DNA of 64,000 nt from Kribbella catacumbae DSM 19601 (GCF_000372465.1 NZ_AQUZ01000017.1:62001-126000), one strand, 5' to 3'; shown: positions 43,501 through 52,435, counted from the first letter of the stretch. A program made the numbers and translations. Notes: generated by a model from the sequence alone, not told the origin.

Positions 43501-44133
43501 TCAGCGCCAGGGCACGGCGAACAGTTCGCCTGGCTTCTCGGTCCGGAGCGCCTTGCACTCACCGGTGGTGACCCGGCAGCGGTACATCGTCTGGCCCGTG
43601 GCCTTGGTCGGGTCTTTGGCAGGGACTTCGCCGAGCACGATCGCATCGGTCGGGTTTTCGAAGACCGCCGGGTATCCGGCCCTGAACCCGGCGGGCAGCC
43701 GCAGCTTGGTGGTATTCCCACCAGCGACGTCGATGGCGACCCAGGCGTGAGTGAGCAGCATCGTCCCTCCGTCCGGGGAGAAACTGATGCGGGGCCCGGG
43801 CAAGGACGCGTCGTTGGAGCAGTACTCCCGCTTCACCTCGGGTCCGTTCGCAGCCAGGGTGGCTGCCTTGGCGCAGTAGCCGGCTTTGCCGTTGGAGGTC
43901 AGGTAGCCGATCGTGCCGGCGCCCCGAGCGACCGTGATCTCGTTGCCGAGGTCCGCCACCGTCCGTGCCTCCTGCGATCCGGGCTGCCAGACGAACGCCG
44001 GCTTGCGTTCCGGACCGGCTGGGGTCAGCCAGATGCCCTCCTTGTTCCAGCCCCAGGGCATCAGCATCGGCGTCGGGATCCGAACGCTGGACACTTCCTT
44101 GCCGTCCGCGACGTGACCGGGTTCAGCCGTGAC
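43501..44133 (-). pseudogene. 5'-truncated paralogue of the sigma-linked propeller protein
   Basis: A 197-residue frame beginning at a GTG (44094) reads as the C-terminal half of a propeller protein (PMLMPWGWNKEGIWL, RISFSPDGGTMLLTHAWVAI, YRCRVTTGECKALR). Upstream the same frame continues as plausible coding sequence (VTAEPGHVADGKE) until a TGA at 44134-44136. The anchor and first blades are missing, and lepA begins 110 bases beyond. Block-by-block it resembles the end of the 415-residue protein at 41644-42891 (VWxPG, C-x-V-A-T-L spacing), indicating an old tandem duplication whose second copy has decayed. Confidence 0.6.
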
Positions 44134-44247
44134 TCAGAGTGATGAAGTGCCGGTCGAAAACCGGTGGGGCGGCATGGGATGATTGGTGGGTTGCGCGGAC
44201 CCTGCCGCGCGCTTGGATCGACCACCCGAGACGAACTGGAATCTTCC

Positions 44248-46137
44248 GTGCCCGCTGGCCCCACGTCCGTTCCGCAGCCCGGTCGTACCGACCCGTCGCT
44301 GATCCGGAACTTCTGCATCATCGCCCACATCGACCACGGCAAGTCGACGCTGGCCGATCGGATGCTGCAGATCACCGGAGTGGTCGACGGCCGCGCGATG
44401 CGGGCCCAGTACCTGGACCGGATGGACATCGAGCGCGAGCGCGGCATCACGATCAAGTCGCAGGCGGTCCGGCTGCCGTTCGCGCCGAAGCCGGACACCC
44501 CGGGTGGACTGATCGCGCCCGACGGTACGACGTACATCCTGAACATGATCGACACCCCCGGCCACGTGGACTTCACCTACGAGGTGTCCCGGTCGCTGGA
44601 GGCGTGTGAGGGCGCGGTGCTGCTGGTCGACGCGGCGCAGGGGATCGAGGCGCAGACGCTGGCCAACCTCTACCTGGCGCTGAACGCGGACCTGCACATC
44701 ATCCCGGTGCTGAACAAGATCGACCTGCCCGGCGCGATGCCGGAGAAGTACGCCGCCGAGCTGGCGCACATCATCGGCTGCAAGGAGTCCGACGTACTGC
44801 GCGTGTCGGCCAAGACCGGCGAGGGCGTCGAGGAGCTGCTGAGCGAGATCGTCGCCCAGGTCGAGCCGCCCAAGGGCGTCAAGGACGCTCCGCCGCGGGC
44901 GCTGATCTTCGACTCCGTCTACGACACGTACCGCGGCGTGGTCACCTACGTCCGGGTGGTCGATGGTGAATTGACCCACCGCGACAAGATCAAGATGATG
45001 TCGACCGGCGCGGTGCACGAGATGCTCGAGGTCGGTGTCATCTCGCCCGAGCCGATGAAGTCGCCGAGCATCGGCGTCGGCGAGGTCGGCTACCTGATCA
45101 CCGGCGTGAAGGACGTCCGCCAGTCCCGAGTCGGTGACACCGTCACGTCATCGATCCGCGGTGCCACGGAAGCGCTCGGCGGCTACAAGCACCCCCAGCC
45201 GATGGTGTACTCCGGGCTGTTCCCGATCGACGGCGACGACTACCCGACGCTGCGCGACGCGCTGGAGCGGCTGCAGCTCAACGATGCCGCCCTGCAGTAC
45301 GAGCCGGAGAGCTCGGGCGCGCTCGGCTTCGGCTTCCGCTGTGGCTTCCTCGGCCTGCTGCACATGGAGATCGTCCGCGAGCGGCTCGAGCGCGAGTTCG
45401 ACCTGGACCTGATCTCGACCGCGCCGAACGTGGTCTACCGGGTCCAGATGGAGGACGGCAAGGAGCACGTCGTCACCAACCCGAGCGAGTTCCCCGAAGG
45501 CAAGATCGACGAGATCTACGAGCCGGTGGTGCGGGCGACGATCCTCAGCCCGAAGGACTTCATCGGCGTCATCATGGACCTGTGCCAGACCAAGCGGGGC
45601 AACCTGCAGGGGATGGAGTACCTGTCCGAGGACCGGGTCGAGCTGCGCTACACGCTGCCGCTGGCCGAGATCGTCTTCGACTTCTTCGACCAGCTGAAGT
45701 CGAAGACCAAGGGCTACGCGTCGCTGGACTACGAGCCGACCGGCGAGCAGGCCGCGGCGCTGGTCAAGGTCGACATCCTGCTGCAGGGCGAGACGGTCGA
45801 CGCCTTCTCGGCGATCGTGCACCGCGACAACGCCTACGCGTACGGCGTCGCGCTGGCCGGCAAGCTGAAGGAGCTCATCCCGAGGCAGCAGTTCGAGGTA
45901 CCGATCCAGGCCGCGATCGGGTCCCGGATCATCGCCCGGGAATCGATTCGGGCGATCCGCAAGGACGTGCTGGCCAAGTGCTACGGCGGTGACATCACCC
46001 GGAAGCGCAAACTGCTCGAGAAGCAGAAAGAGGGCAAGAAGCGGATGAAGATGGTGGGCCGGGTCGAGGTCCCCCAGGAAGCCTTCATCGCCGCCCTCAA
46101 GACCAGCGAGTCCCCGGGCGACAAGACGAAGAAGTAG
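44248..46137 (+). CDS. lepA: Elongation factor 4 (LepA)
   Basis: A 629-residue ribosomal GTPase; start GTG 44248 ([20 protein letters not shown]). GTPase motifs: AHIDHGKST (P-loop), RGITIKSQ (switch I), DTPGHVDF (switch II), NKIDLP and SAKTGEG. EF-G-like domains II, III and V follow, then the LepA-specific C-terminal domain ([40 protein letters not shown]). LepA back-translocates or remodels stalled ribosomes and assists initiation. It is normally next to rpsT in actinobacteria; here about 6.6 kb of accessory DNA separates them. Confidence 0.97.
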   Translation: MPAGPTSVPQPGRTDPSLIRNFCIIAHIDHGKSTLADRMLQITGVVDGRAMRAQYLDRMDIERERGITIKSQAVRLPFAPKPDTPGGLIAPDGTTYILNMIDTPGHVDFTYEVSRSLEACEGAVLLVDAAQGIEAQTLANLYLALNADLHIIPVLNKIDLPGAMPEKYAAELAHIIGCKESDVLRVSAKTGEGVEELLSEIVAQVEPPKGVKDAPPRALIFDSVYDTYRGVVTYVRVVDGELTHRDKIKMMSTGAVHEMLEVGVISPEPMKSPSIGVGEVGYLITGVKDVRQSRVGDTVTSSIRGATEALGGYKHPQPMVYSGLFPIDGDDYPTLRDALERLQLNDAALQYEPESSGALGFGFRCGFLGLLHMEIVRERLEREFDLDLISTAPNVVYRVQMEDGKEHVVTNPSEFPEGKIDEIYEPVVRATILSPKDFIGVIMDLCQTKRGNLQGMEYLSEDRVELRYTLPLAEIVFDFFDQLKSKTKGYASLDYEPTGEQAAALVKVDILLQGETVDAFSAIVHRDNAYAYGVALAGKLKELIPRQQFEVPIQAAIGSRIIARESIRAIRKDVLAKCYGGDITRKRKLLEKQKEGKKRMKMVGRVEVPQEAFIAALKTSESPGDKTKK

Positions 46138-47048
46138 TGCCGGTCGAGATCCCCGCGGAGTTCCTGAAGGTCGGGTCGCGGGGACCGGAGTGGGTCGCGT
46201 GGCTGGACCGGCTGCCGCGGCTCACGAGCGACCTGCTGGCCGAGTGGGACCTGCGGGTCGACGGCCAAGCGACGTACGGGAACTGTGCCCTGGTGGTTCC
46301 TGTACTCACAGCGGACAGCACGCCGGGAATGCTGAAGGTGCAGTTCCCGCACTGGGAGGCCGAAACCGAGCACCTCGCGCTGCGGATCTGGGACGGCAAC
46401 GGCGCGATCCGGCTGCTCAGGGCGGATCCGCGACGGTTCGCGTTGCTGTTGGAGCGGGCGCAGCCGCGGGACCTGACCAGCGTCGAGGAGATTGAGGCGA
46501 TCGAGATCGTCGCCGCCATGTACAAGCGGCTGCACGTGCCGGCCGGCCCGCAGTTCAGGGTGCTGTCCGGTGAAGCGAAGCGGTGGGCGAGCGAACTGTC
46601 CGAGCTCCCCGCCTCGTCGGCAGTGCCCCACCGGTACGTCGAGCAGGCGGCCGCGCTGGCGCGGGATTTCGCCTCTGACGCCGAGACCGACGGCAAGCTG
46701 ATCCACACGGATCTGCACTACTTCAACGTGCTCGCGGCCGACCGCGAACCGTGGCTGGTGATCGATCCCAAGCCCCTGTCGGGCGATCCGCACTACGAGG
46801 TCGCGCCGCTGCTGTGGAACCGCTGGGACGAGATCGCGTCAGCGCGGGACCTGCGCTTCGCCCTGCGGCGGCGGTTCTACACGATCGTCGACGCGGCCGG
46901 CCTGGACGAGAACCGGGCCCGCGACTGGGTGATCGTCCGGCAGATGGTGAACGTCAAAGGCGCCATCCAGGACGCCGGCACCGACCAGGTCCTCCCACAC
47001 GACTGGCTGACCCGCAACATCGCCATCACCAAGGCAATCCAAGACTAA
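46137..47048 (+). CDS. APH(6)-family aminoglycoside/hydroxyurea phosphotransferase
   Basis: A 303-residue kinase-like protein whose GTG overlaps the lepA stop by one base. The motif LIHTDLHYFNVLAADREPWL is the catalytic loop (HxDxxxxN) and LVIDPKPLSGDPHYEVAPLL is the metal-binding DPK segment characteristic of the streptomycin-6-kinase/hydroxyurea kinase family. The N-terminal lobe has GNCALVVPVLTADSTPGMLK with the ATP-binding Lys. Such genes are frequent in actinobacteria and may modify an aminoglycoside or an endogenous metabolite. Intact, unlike the two phosphotransferase remnants in the window. Confidence 0.88.
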   Translation: MPVEIPAEFLKVGSRGPEWVAWLDRLPRLTSDLLAEWDLRVDGQATYGNCALVVPVLTADSTPGMLKVQFPHWEAETEHLALRIWDGNGAIRLLRADPRRFALLLERAQPRDLTSVEEIEAIEIVAAMYKRLHVPAGPQFRVLSGEAKRWASELSELPASSAVPHRYVEQAAALARDFASDAETDGKLIHTDLHYFNVLAADREPWLVIDPKPLSGDPHYEVAPLLWNRWDEIASARDLRFALRRRFYTIVDAAGLDENRARDWVIVRQMVNVKGAIQDAGTDQVLPHDWLTRNIAITKAIQD

Positions 47049-47081
47049 ATAGGTGGCTGTGCGGCCGGTGTGGGGGAGACG

Positions 47082-47717
47082 ATGGCTGTCATGCGGCTGC
47101 TGACGGTGAATGTGGTGGAAGGGTTGATTCCGGGGCCCAAGGAGACTGGGCTGACGGCGATTGACAAGCGGCCGCAGGGTGGGCGGGTGGCTGTGGGGGT
47201 GCTGGGGCTCGAGCGGGATCGGGTTTGTGACACGAAGAACCACGGCGGGCCGGACCAGGCGGTCTACTGCTATGCGCAGGAGGATGCTGACTGGTGGGCG
47301 GGTGAGCTGGATCGCGATATCCCGCCGGGGTTGTTCGGCGAGAACCTGCGGACCGAGGGGCTTGATATCACCAACGCGCTGATCGGCGAGGTCTGGCGGT
47401 TGGGTGAGTCGGTCGAGGTGATGGTCCGCGCGCCGCGCATGCCGTGTGTCACCTTCCAGCACCGGATGCAGCTCAAGGGCTGGGTCAAGCGCTTCCAGCA
47501 GGCAGGTTGCCCGGGCGCCTACCTCAAGGTCCTGAAGACGGGCACGATCGGCGCCGGCGACCCCATCGAGATCCTCAGCCGCCCCGATCACGAGGTCACC
47601 ATCGCCGACATGTTCGCTGCCCAGGACTCCGCCAAGATGCAGGGCATGCTCGACTCCGGTGTGGACCTGATGGACGAGCTCCGCGAGGCCGCCCAGCGCA
47701 TCGCCGCGCGGGCATGA
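47082..47717 (+). CDS. MOSC domain-containing protein
   Basis: A 211-residue protein; ATG 47082 has GGGGGAG upstream. The MOSC fold is clear: LTAIDKRPQGGRVAVGVLGL, DRVCDTKNHGGPDQAVYCYA (H-GG-x-DQAVY signature), FGENLRTEGLDI and MPCVTFQHRM containing the conserved Cys that binds a sulfur or molybdenum cofactor. It resembles YiiM-type proteins, which handle N-hydroxylated compounds or sulfur transfer. Its stop overlaps the start of the MFS remnant by ATGA. Confidence 0.9.
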   Translation: MAVMRLLTVNVVEGLIPGPKETGLTAIDKRPQGGRVAVGVLGLERDRVCDTKNHGGPDQAVYCYAQEDADWWAGELDRDIPPGLFGENLRTEGLDITNALIGEVWRLGESVEVMVRAPRMPCVTFQHRMQLKGWVKRFQQAGCPGAYLKVLKTGTIGAGDPIEILSRPDHEVTIADMFAAQDSAKMQGMLDSGVDLMDELREAAQRIAARA

Positions 47718-48264
47718 AGGGCCTGCTCCCCGCTCCCGGACCACTGAGACCGCTGGCCCTGGCGACGCTGCTCAGCCGCGTCGGCAACGGGCTGCTGATG
47801 ACCGTCAGCGTGCTCAGGTCAGGTCGAGCCGCGGAATCGCGGACCCGGCGACCGCCGCGCGAGCGACCAGGACCGCCGGATTGTTGCTAATGGCATCCAT
47901 GGTGCTCTTCGCCGGCGCCTCGGGTGGCGGTGTTGTCGTCGCCGTAGCGCTGCTGGCGGTCGGGGCCCTGGTCCAGGTGATCGGCGAACTGCTGCAGTCG
48001 TCCGGCTCGTTCCTGCTCGGCTTCGACCTCGCGGCAGACGAGGCGCAGGGGCAGTACCAGGGCGTCTGGAACACGAGTATGTCGATCAGCACGATGCTCG
48101 CCCCGATGGTGCTGGCGCTGTTGCCGCTGGGGCTTGGGGTGCCGGGCTGGATCATCCTCGGGGTGTGGTTCGCGGTGATCGGCGTTCTGTTCGTACCGGT
48201 CGTGCGATGGGCCGCCGCCCGCCGTACTGCGACGCTGGAGCGGGCGGCGGCGTACAGCCTCTAG
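47714..48264 (+). pseudogene. MFS transporter with most of its middle deleted
   Basis: The first 34 codons are a normal MFS start (GPLRPLALATLLSRVGNGLL, first helix). The frame then breaks into arginine-rich sequence and stops near 47889. From 47881 a different frame encodes the last third of an MFS protein (four helices, SSGSFLLGFDLAADEAQGQY, ending AAARRTATLERA). About 240 residues are missing compared with a normal 400-residue transporter. Its stop lies in CTAG 48261-48264, which also supplies the stop of the convergent IclR gene. Confidence 0.8.
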
Positions 48265-49025
48265 TGCGTGGGCTCCAGGTAACCGAGGGCAGCGGAGATC
48301 TTGCGGGCCGCCTCGATCGCGGCCGGTGCCATCAGGGCGACCTGGGCGATCGACTGCTCCAGCGAGAGTGTCGAGATGCTGACCGCGGCGATCGCCGTAC
48401 CGGTGTGGTCGTGGATGACGGCCGCGACGCAACGAATGCCCGGCTCGTTCTCCTCGTCGTCCAGCGCATAGCCGCGAGAGCGGACCTGAGTGAGATCGGC
48501 CTTCAGGGAGGCGGCCGTCGTGTGGGTCAGGGGAGTGCGGGCCGGCAGACCGGTACGGGTGACGAGGGCGTCGAGCGCTTCGTCGTCCTTCTCGGCGAGC
48601 AGCGCCTTGCCGATGCCCGTGCAGTGCAGCCAGAACGCCTTACCCACCCGCGAAGGCATCCTGTACGGCTTCGGCCCGTCAAGGCGGGCTACGTAGATCG
48701 CCTCGTCGCCGTTGAGCAGGCCGACGTGCACCGTGCAGCGGGTCTGCGAGACGAGATCGGCCAGCACCGGCCGGGCCACCGTCGCCAGGTCGACGTTCGT
48801 GAGCGCGTGACCGGCCAGCCGCAGCGCCTTCGGGCCCGGATGGTACGAGCCGTCCTCCGCCTGCGCCACGAACTCGTGCTCGACCAGCGACGCCATGATC
48901 CGGTGCACGGTCGATTTGGCCAGGCCGGTGGCCGTCACCACGTCGGTGAACCGGGAGTGCTCGAGGACCGCGTCGAGCACCATCAGCGTCTTGTCGATGG
49001 CCGAGGGCGAACTCATATCGCTCAT
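48261..49025 (-). CDS. IclR-family transcriptional regulator of the uronate cluster
   Basis: A 254-residue regulator, ATG 49025, with GAGGTGACAGG directly upstream. The N-terminal winged helix-turn-helix (residues 8-65: FTDVVTATGLAKSTVHRIMA) binds DNA. The C-terminal IclR effector domain (about 80-250) has GLLNGDEAIYVARLDGP, HCTGIGKALLA and GYALDDEENEPGIRCVAAVI, all typical. It is 11 bases downstream of kduD on the same strand, so it is likely autoregulated within the kduI-kduD operon. The IR boxes at 50665-50792 and 52344-52356 are good candidate targets. By analogy to KdgR it probably responds to 2-keto-3-deoxygluconate. Confidence 0.9.
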   Translation of the reverse strand: MSDMSSPSAIDKTLMVLDAVLEHSRFTDVVTATGLAKSTVHRIMASLVEHEFVAQAEDGSYHPGPKALRLAGHALTNVDLATVARPVLADLVSQTRCTVHVGLLNGDEAIYVARLDGPKPYRMPSRVGKAFWLHCTGIGKALLAEKDDEALDALVTRTGLPARTPLTHTTAASLKADLTQVRSRGYALDDEENEPGIRCVAAVIHDHTGTAIAAVSISTLSLEQSIAQVALMAPAAIEAARKISAALGYLEPTH

Positions 49026-49036
49026 CCTGTCACCTC

Positions 49037-49828
49037 TTACCTGGCTAGCCAGCCACCGTCGACCGCGAGAATGTGTCCGTTGACGTAGTCGGAGGCCGCC
49101 GAGGCCAGGAAGACCGCGGCTCCGACCAGGTCCTCGGGCCGGCCCCAGCGCCCGGCTGGGATGCGGTCGCGGATGGCCGACGCCCGTTCCGCGTCGGCCC
49201 TGAGATCGGTCGTGTTGTCGGTACTGATATACCCCGGCGCGATCGCATTCACCTGTACTCCGGCCGGGCCCCACTCATTGGCGAGAGCCTTCGTGAGGCC
49301 GGCGACCGCGTGCTTGCTCGCGGTGTAGGCGGGCACGGTGATGCCGCCCTGGAAGCTCAGCAGTGAGGCGATCGTGATGATCTTGCCGCCGCCACGCTGG
49401 ACCATCGCGGCACCGACCGGCCGGGTGACCGCCCAGGTGGAGTTCAGGTTCACGTCGATGACGTGCTGCCAGTCGGCGGCCGCGGTACTGGCCGCCGGAG
49501 CTCGCCGGATGGTCCCGGCGTTGTTGACCAGGATGTCGATCGGGCGACCCGCTGCGGCGGCGACCGCCTCGGTGGCGGCCGCCTCGACCGCTGCCGGGTC
49601 CGCGAAATCGGCCGTGATGACGCGAGCCTGCCCGCCGCCGTTCTGCTTGATCGCTTCCAGCGTGTCTTCGAGCGCCGCGTCGCGGGCCATCAGGATCAGC
49701 TCGGCGCCGGCCGCGGCCAGCCCGGCGGCGATCGCCGCACCGATCCCGCGCCGTGCTCCGGTGACCAGCGCCGTCTTCCCTGCCAGCGACAAGCTCGACG
49801 GCGGAGCCGGCTCCGGGGCCTGCGTCAT
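49037..49828 (-). CDS. kduD: 2-deoxy-D-gluconate 3-dehydrogenase-like SDR (KduD)
   Basis: A 263-residue short-chain dehydrogenase. Motifs: cofactor loop TGARRGIGAAIA (TGxxxGIG), NNAG (ILVNNAGTIRR), catalytic Ser in IASLLSFQGG, YTASK (Tyr and Lys) and the end DYVNGHILAVDGGWLAR. The sequence NNAGTIRRAPA and its pairing with kduI identify it as KduD, which reduces 5-keto-4-deoxyuronate-derived diketogluconate to 2-keto-3-deoxygluconate. The start overlaps the kduI stop by ATGA. Confidence 0.92.
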   Translation of the reverse strand: MTQAPEPAPPSSLSLAGKTALVTGARRGIGAAIAAGLAAAGAELILMARDAALEDTLEAIKQNGGGQARVITADFADPAAVEAAATEAVAAAAGRPIDILVNNAGTIRRAPAASTAAADWQHVIDVNLNSTWAVTRPVGAAMVQRGGGKIITIASLLSFQGGITVPAYTASKHAVAGLTKALANEWGPAGVQVNAIAPGYISTDNTTDLRADAERASAIRDRIPAGRWGRPEDLVGAAVFLASAASDYVNGHILAVDGGWLAR

Positions 49829-50664
49829 CGAAGGTCCGCCACGTTGACGCCGTCCATGTCGGTGAAAGCCTGGTTCTCGCCGGCCATCGCCCAGACGAAG
49901 CTGTACGACGAGGTGCCGACGCCCGAGTGGATCGACCAGCTCGGCGAGATCACGGCCTGGCGATCGGCGACCAGCAGGTGCCGGGTCTCCTCGGGCTCAC
50001 CCAGCAGGTGGACGATCCGCTCGGACTCCGGCAGGCCGAAGTACAGGTAGCACTCGGTACGCCGGTCGTGGGTGTGTGCGGGCATCGTGTTCCAGGTGCT
50101 GCCCGGGTGCAGGGTGGTCACGCCGAGCACGATCTGGCAGCTCTTGACGCCGTCGGCGTGGATGTACTGGTCGATCGTGCGGCGGTTCGCGGTCTGCTGG
50201 TCGCCGAGCTCGAGCCGGTTGCCTTCGCCGGGCTGCACGAGCGTGGTCGGGAAGTCGGTGTGGGCCGCGGCGGAGAACAGGTAGAACGCGGCGTCGGTGC
50301 CTTCGAAGACGATCTCGCGCGCGCCGCGGCCGGCGTACAGGCAGGCGCCGGTGGTGAGCTCGAACTTGGTGCCGTCGACCGTCACGGTGCCCGTGCCGCC
50401 GACATTGATGATGCCGGCCTCGCGGCGCTCCAGGAAGAACTCGCTGCGCAGCTCCGGCCAGGTGCCCAGGGTGAGCGGGCCGCTGACCGGACAGGCGCCG
50501 GCCAGCACGATCCGGTCGTGGTGGGTCAGCACCGCGGTGATCGTGTCGGCGGTGAACAGGTCATCGACCAGGTACGTCCGGCGCAGCGCGGCGGTGTCGA
50601 ACCCGGGCACCTGGTCGGGGTGGGTGGCGTGCTTGACCTGGAGGGCTTTCTGCGACGAATTCAC
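49825..50664 (-). CDS. kduI: 5-dehydro-4-deoxy-D-glucuronate isomerase (KduI)
   Basis: A 279-residue cupin-fold isomerase converting 5-keto-4-deoxyuronate to 2,5-diketo-3-deoxygluconate in the breakdown of pectin- or glycosaminoglycan-derived unsaturated uronates. Family segments: HATHPDQVPGFDTAALR, FFLERREAGIINVGGTG, and the metal motif MPAHTHDRRTECYLYF with HSGVGTSSYSFVWAMAGENQ at the end. Start GTG 50664 sits about 7-9 bases after an AGAAC box at the -10 position, so the mRNA is probably leaderless. First gene of the kduI-kduD-iclR operon. Confidence 0.95.
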   Translation of the reverse strand: MNSSQKALQVKHATHPDQVPGFDTAALRRTYLVDDLFTADTITAVLTHHDRIVLAGACPVSGPLTLGTWPELRSEFFLERREAGIINVGGTGTVTVDGTKFELTTGACLYAGRGAREIVFEGTDAAFYLFSAAAHTDFPTTLVQPGEGNRLELGDQQTANRRTIDQYIHADGVKSCQIVLGVTTLHPGSTWNTMPAHTHDRRTECYLYFGLPESERIVHLLGEPEETRHLLVADRQAVISPSWSIHSGVGTSSYSFVWAMAGENQAFTDMDGVNVADLR

Positions 50665-50792
50665 AGAACTAGGTTCTATCTCGCGGAACAGTCTGTCAAA
50701 CCACGTCCGTGTCGTGGGCTGAAGGTCCCCGATTGGTCTCGGTGTTTGTTCCGCCTCTTGACACTTGGTTCTGACAGATGGAACCTTCCATC
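50665..50792. promoter_or_regulatory. Divergent kduI/symporter promoters with inverted-repeat operators
   Basis: Two perfect TTGACA -35 elements face apart: minus-strand at 50699-50694 and plus-strand at 50758-50763. Each is followed by an inverted repeat over the -10 region: AGAAC-TAG-GTTCT (50665-50677) for kduI and GATGGAA-CC-TTCCATC (50777-50792) for the symporter. The latter overlaps a GGTTC..GAACC pair. The shared core GGAAC/GTTCC resembles IclR-type operators (TGGAA..TTCCA) and recurs at 52344-52356. The IclR protein of this cluster is the obvious candidate repressor. Confidence 0.7.
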
Positions 50793-50818
50793 ACATCCCG
50801 CCCCGAGGAGGACCTCTG

Positions 50819-52333
50819 ATGACCGCGCTCGACTGGACGGTGCTGGCCGGCTATTTCGTGCTGATGGTGGCGATCGGGCTGTGGTCGCGCACCAAGATCA
50901 AGACGGTGGTGGACTACTTCACCACCGGCGGCCGGATCCCCTGGTGGCTGTCCGGCATCTCGCATCACATGTCCGGCTACAGCGCGGTCATGTTCGTCGC
51001 GTTCGCGGCGGTCGCCTACAACTACGGCATCACCGTGTACGTGTGGTGGGCCGTGTCGATCGGTGTCGGTGTCGGCATCGGCGCGTTCATCTTCGCCGCC
51101 CGCTGGAACCGGCTGCGGGCGAAACACGGGGTCGTCTCGCCGCTGGAGTATCTGGCCCGCCGCTACAACCTGCCGACCCAGCAAGTGCTCGCGTACTCCG
51201 GTGCCGCGCTCAAGGTGGTCGACATCGCGGCGAAGTGGGTCGCGATCGCCGTACTGCTGAACGGCTTCACCGGCGTACCGATGCGCTGGGGCATCCTGCT
51301 CACAGGCGTGGTGACGATGCTGTACGCGACGCTCGGTGGACTGTGGGCCGACGTGCTCACCGACTTCGGCCAGTTCATCATCCAGGCCGCGGCTGGGATC
51401 GCGATGTTCGTCGGCGTCCTGACCCATCTGGACGGCATCCCGACGCTGTGGAAGATGTGGGACCAACTGCCCGAGGGGCACGGTGACGCGCTGACCGGGC
51501 CGTACACACCGATCTTCCTGATCGCGTTCCTGTTCATCAAAACCTTCGAGTACAACGGCGGCATGTGGAACCTGGCGCAGCGCTACATGGCCGCGCCGTC
51601 GGGTTCCGCGGCGAAGAAGTCGGCACTGCTGTCCTCGGTGCTGTGGCTGGTCTGGCCGCTGGTGCTGTTCATCCCGATGTGCGCCGCGCCGCTGCTCGTG
51701 CCGAACCTCGGCAAGGCCGAGCAGTCGTACGTCGAACTGGCGCAACTGCTGCTGCCGAGCGGGCTGATCGGCTTGGTGCTGGCCGGGTTCTTCTCGCACA
51801 CGATGGCGATGGTCGCCTCGGACGCGAACGTGATCTCCTCGGTGATCACCCGCGACATCGGCCCGGTACTGGTGCCCAAGCTGCGCCGGCTGTCGGATGT
51901 GGCCACCCTGAAGTTCGCCCGGATCACCACCTTCACGTTCGTCACGCTGAGCATGCTGATCGCGATCATCACCAACGGTCAGGGTGTGGTGCTGAAGATC
52001 GTCGTGGACCTGGTGGCCGCGACGATGGGGCCGATCTCGATCCCGCTGATGCTCGGGCTGCTGCCCTGGTTCCGGCGCTCGGGATCGCGGGCGGCGATCG
52101 CTTCCTGGGCGTCCGGGCTGATCGTCTGGTCGATCGTCAAGTGGGGTATCGGTTCGACCGACACGACGATGGTCGTGGCGTTGCCACTGGCAACCTCCCT
52201 GATCGTGTACGTCGGCCTCGGGCTGCTCCTGCCGGAACGCCGTCCGGAGGTCGACGTGCTGCTCGAATCGCTGAACCATGACCCCGACGAGACCGGCGAG
52301 GTGCTCGCCAGGCGAGCGGCCGCGGTCAGCTGA
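50819..52333 (+). CDS. Sodium:solute symporter (SSS family), probable uronate importer
   Basis: A 504-residue transporter with about 13 helices; ATG 50819 is preceded by GAGGAGG. SSS features: WTVLAGYFVLMVAIGLWSRT (helix 1), DYFTTGGRIPWWLSGISHHM (conserved G-R-x-W-S-G segment around the sodium site) and MAMVASDANVISSVITRDI (the A/S-x-x-N-x-x-S signature). It is divergent from kduI and under a matching operator, so it most likely imports unsaturated uronates or oligouronides into the KduI-KduD pathway. Exact substrate is inference from context. Confidence 0.92.
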   Translation: MTALDWTVLAGYFVLMVAIGLWSRTKIKTVVDYFTTGGRIPWWLSGISHHMSGYSAVMFVAFAAVAYNYGITVYVWWAVSIGVGVGIGAFIFAARWNRLRAKHGVVSPLEYLARRYNLPTQQVLAYSGAALKVVDIAAKWVAIAVLLNGFTGVPMRWGILLTGVVTMLYATLGGLWADVLTDFGQFIIQAAAGIAMFVGVLTHLDGIPTLWKMWDQLPEGHGDALTGPYTPIFLIAFLFIKTFEYNGGMWNLAQRYMAAPSGSAAKKSALLSSVLWLVWPLVLFIPMCAAPLLVPNLGKAEQSYVELAQLLLPSGLIGLVLAGFFSHTMAMVASDANVISSVITRDIGPVLVPKLRRLSDVATLKFARITTFTFVTLSMLIAIITNGQGVVLKIVVDLVAATMGPISIPLMLGLLPWFRRSGSRAAIASWASGLIVWSIVKWGIGSTDTTMVVALPLATSLIVYVGLGLLLPERRPEVDVLLESLNHDPDETGEVLARRAAAVS

Positions 52334-52343
52334 CCAGCATTCC

Positions 52344-52356
52344 GGAACAATGTTCC
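52344..52356 (+). promoter_or_regulatory. Third uronate-type operator, upstream of the tautomerase remnant
   Basis: GGAAC-AAT-GTTCC, perfect 5-3-5 inverted repeat with the same core and spacing as the kduI box. It lies 11 bases after the symporter stop and 35 bases before the truncated 4-oxalocrotonate-tautomerase start, which suggests the lost gene belonged to the regulon. Confidence 0.6.
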
Positions 52357-52390
52357 ACAAGGCAGAACTCAAACCCTCCTGAGGAGCCTC

Positions 52391-52435
52391 ATGCCGAACA
52401 TCACCGTCGAACTGCTTCCGGGGCTCGCACGGGCG
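52391..52435 (+). pseudogene. 5' fragment of a 4-oxalocrotonate tautomerase-family gene
   Basis: ATG 52391 has an ideal GAGGAG 4 bases upstream and starts MPNITVELLPG, the canonical N-terminus of 4-OT-type tautomerases with the catalytic Pro right after Met. After about 11 codons the similarity is lost and the frame runs into the asd start. The rest of a gene of 60-130 codons is missing, apparently deleted up to the asd promoter. Confidence 0.6.
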
